From Thiodiazotropha sp037382065 (lineage in GTDB: Bacteria; Pseudomonadota; Gammaproteobacteria; Chromatiales; Chromatiaceae): a stretch of DNA of 6,468 nucleotides. The notes under the pieces are model-generated. The model did no database searches and was not told the origin of the DNA. It worked only from the letters and a program-made list of their open reading frames with translations. A program made the translations under genes and the position numbers. This document shows positions 6,121 to 6,468 of this stretch, piece after piece. The stretch lies in the NCBI GenBank assembly GCA_037382065.1, contig JARRQF010000221.1, positions 1 to 6,468 on the forward strand, written 5' to 3'. Position 1 is the stretch's first letter; every line of letters starts with the position of its first letter.

Positions 6121-6390
6121 CTACCTGACTAGCGTAGCAAAGTTTGAAAAGATACGATCTGCAAAATGGTATAATGTGGTTCCCGCCAGAGAGGCAGTTA
6201 TAAATATAGTCACAATGATTGCAAAGAACTTTGCTGCATACTGAAAAGTTTGTTCTTGTAATTGTGTAGCAGCTTGTATGAAAGCAATAAATATTCCCAC
6301 CAATGCCGCTACAATCACAGGTGGACCTGCCAGTACCAAGACCAGCCAAAGCGACTGCTGTGTTATTTTTATTATTTCAGTATCGTACAT
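6121..6390 (-). CDS. sctS: Type III secretion export apparatus protein SctS, 89 aa
   Basis: SctS (YscS/SpaQ/EscS, homologue of flagellar FliQ) packs around the SctR-SctT export gate in the inner membrane. It has the expected length and two hydrophobic helices, at about residues 13-38 and 52-76, separated by the family motif TQLQEQT (42-48) and a Lys (Lys54). The PP pair at 23-24 in the first helix is also typical. The ATG at 6390 lies seven bases after the sctR stop and the gene ends eight bases before sctT, so the three are one operon. No strong ribosome site is visible, which suggests translational coupling. Confidence 0.96.
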   Translation of the reverse strand: MYDTEIIKITQQSLWLVLVLAGPPVIVAALVGIFIAFIQAATQLQEQTFQYAAKFFAIIVTIFITASLAGTTLYHFADRIFSNFATLVR

Positions 6391-6397
6391 TTGCTAT

Positions 6398-6468
6398 TCA
6401 CAAATATGACAGCACGAGTCCATGCGCCAATTTTGCCCACCCGTCTACAAGCACAAATAACAACAATT
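6398..6468 (-). CDS. sctR: Type III secretion export apparatus protein SctR, C-terminal end only
   Basis: Only the last 22 codons are inside the window, ending at the TGA at 6398-6400. The translation LLLFVLVDGW, then AKLAHGLVLSYL, matches the typical SctR (YscR/SpaP/FliP-like) tail, in which a hydrophobic stretch and VDGW precede a final short helix. SctR forms the pentameric core of the export gate with SctS and SctT. Gene order R-S-T and the 7-base gap to sctS support the assignment. The rest of the gene lies beyond the right edge. Confidence 0.85.
   Translation of the reverse strand, partial: LLLFVLVDGWAKLAHGLVLSYL

Noticed and set aside
6113..6349. Longer N-terminus for SctT
   Set aside because: The extension fully overlaps sctS in another frame and contains a Cys-rich sequence unlike SctT; the ATG at 6112 gives normal family length.
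1..6468. CRISPR array, tRNA, rRNA or insertion-sequence ends
   Set aside because: No regularly spaced direct repeats, no cloverleaf or rRNA-like segments, and no transposase motifs or matched terminal repeats were seen.

Overview
The window looks like chromosomal DNA of a Gram-negative bacterium, most likely a gammaproteobacterium or another proteobacterium. The evidence is type III secretion export genes, a protein of the large multidomain Ser/Thr-kinase/ATPase signalling family, compact operons and Shine-Dalgarno sites. The lineage is inferred from gene content only; no rRNA or other marker is present.

Left block (1-2204, all on the minus strand, read right to left). This is a three-gene operon. 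The first gene encodes a gamma-glutamylcyclotransferase-like domain fused to a C-terminal domain that resembles the MAPR (PGRMC-type) cytochrome b5 fold. Four bases later comes a metallo-beta-lactamase-fold-like protein with an incomplete metal-ligand set. After a 37-nt near-perfect palindrome comes the N-terminus of a large protein, cut by the window edge, whose kinase domain has lost all three catalytic signature residues and is therefore a predicted pseudokinase.

Middle block (2205-4406). A complete 508-residue AAA+ ATPase of the Ycf46-like type lies on the minus strand, with a plausible sigma-70 promoter and a small leader hairpin upstream. A doubtful 56-codon ORF follows it. The divergent intergenic region of about 315 bases (4092-4406) also holds a cryptic hydrophobic reading frame without a normal start codon.

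Right block (4407-6468). Two plus-strand genes of unknown function (a 75-residue protein rich in serine with no Lys, Arg or His, and a 218-residue soluble protein) run head-on into the end of a minus-strand type III secretion cluster. That cluster is sctR (last 22 codons only), sctS and sctT, which together build the core of the inner-membrane export gate. The expected next gene, sctU, does not follow sctT; the cluster ends three bases from the convergent unknown gene.

By eye, base composition falls from GC-rich on the left to clearly AT-richer in the sct genes, so the secretion locus may have a different origin from the left operon. The strongest leads are the cyclotransferase/b5 fusion, the pseudokinase operon it belongs to, and the two uncharacterised genes attached to the sct cluster.
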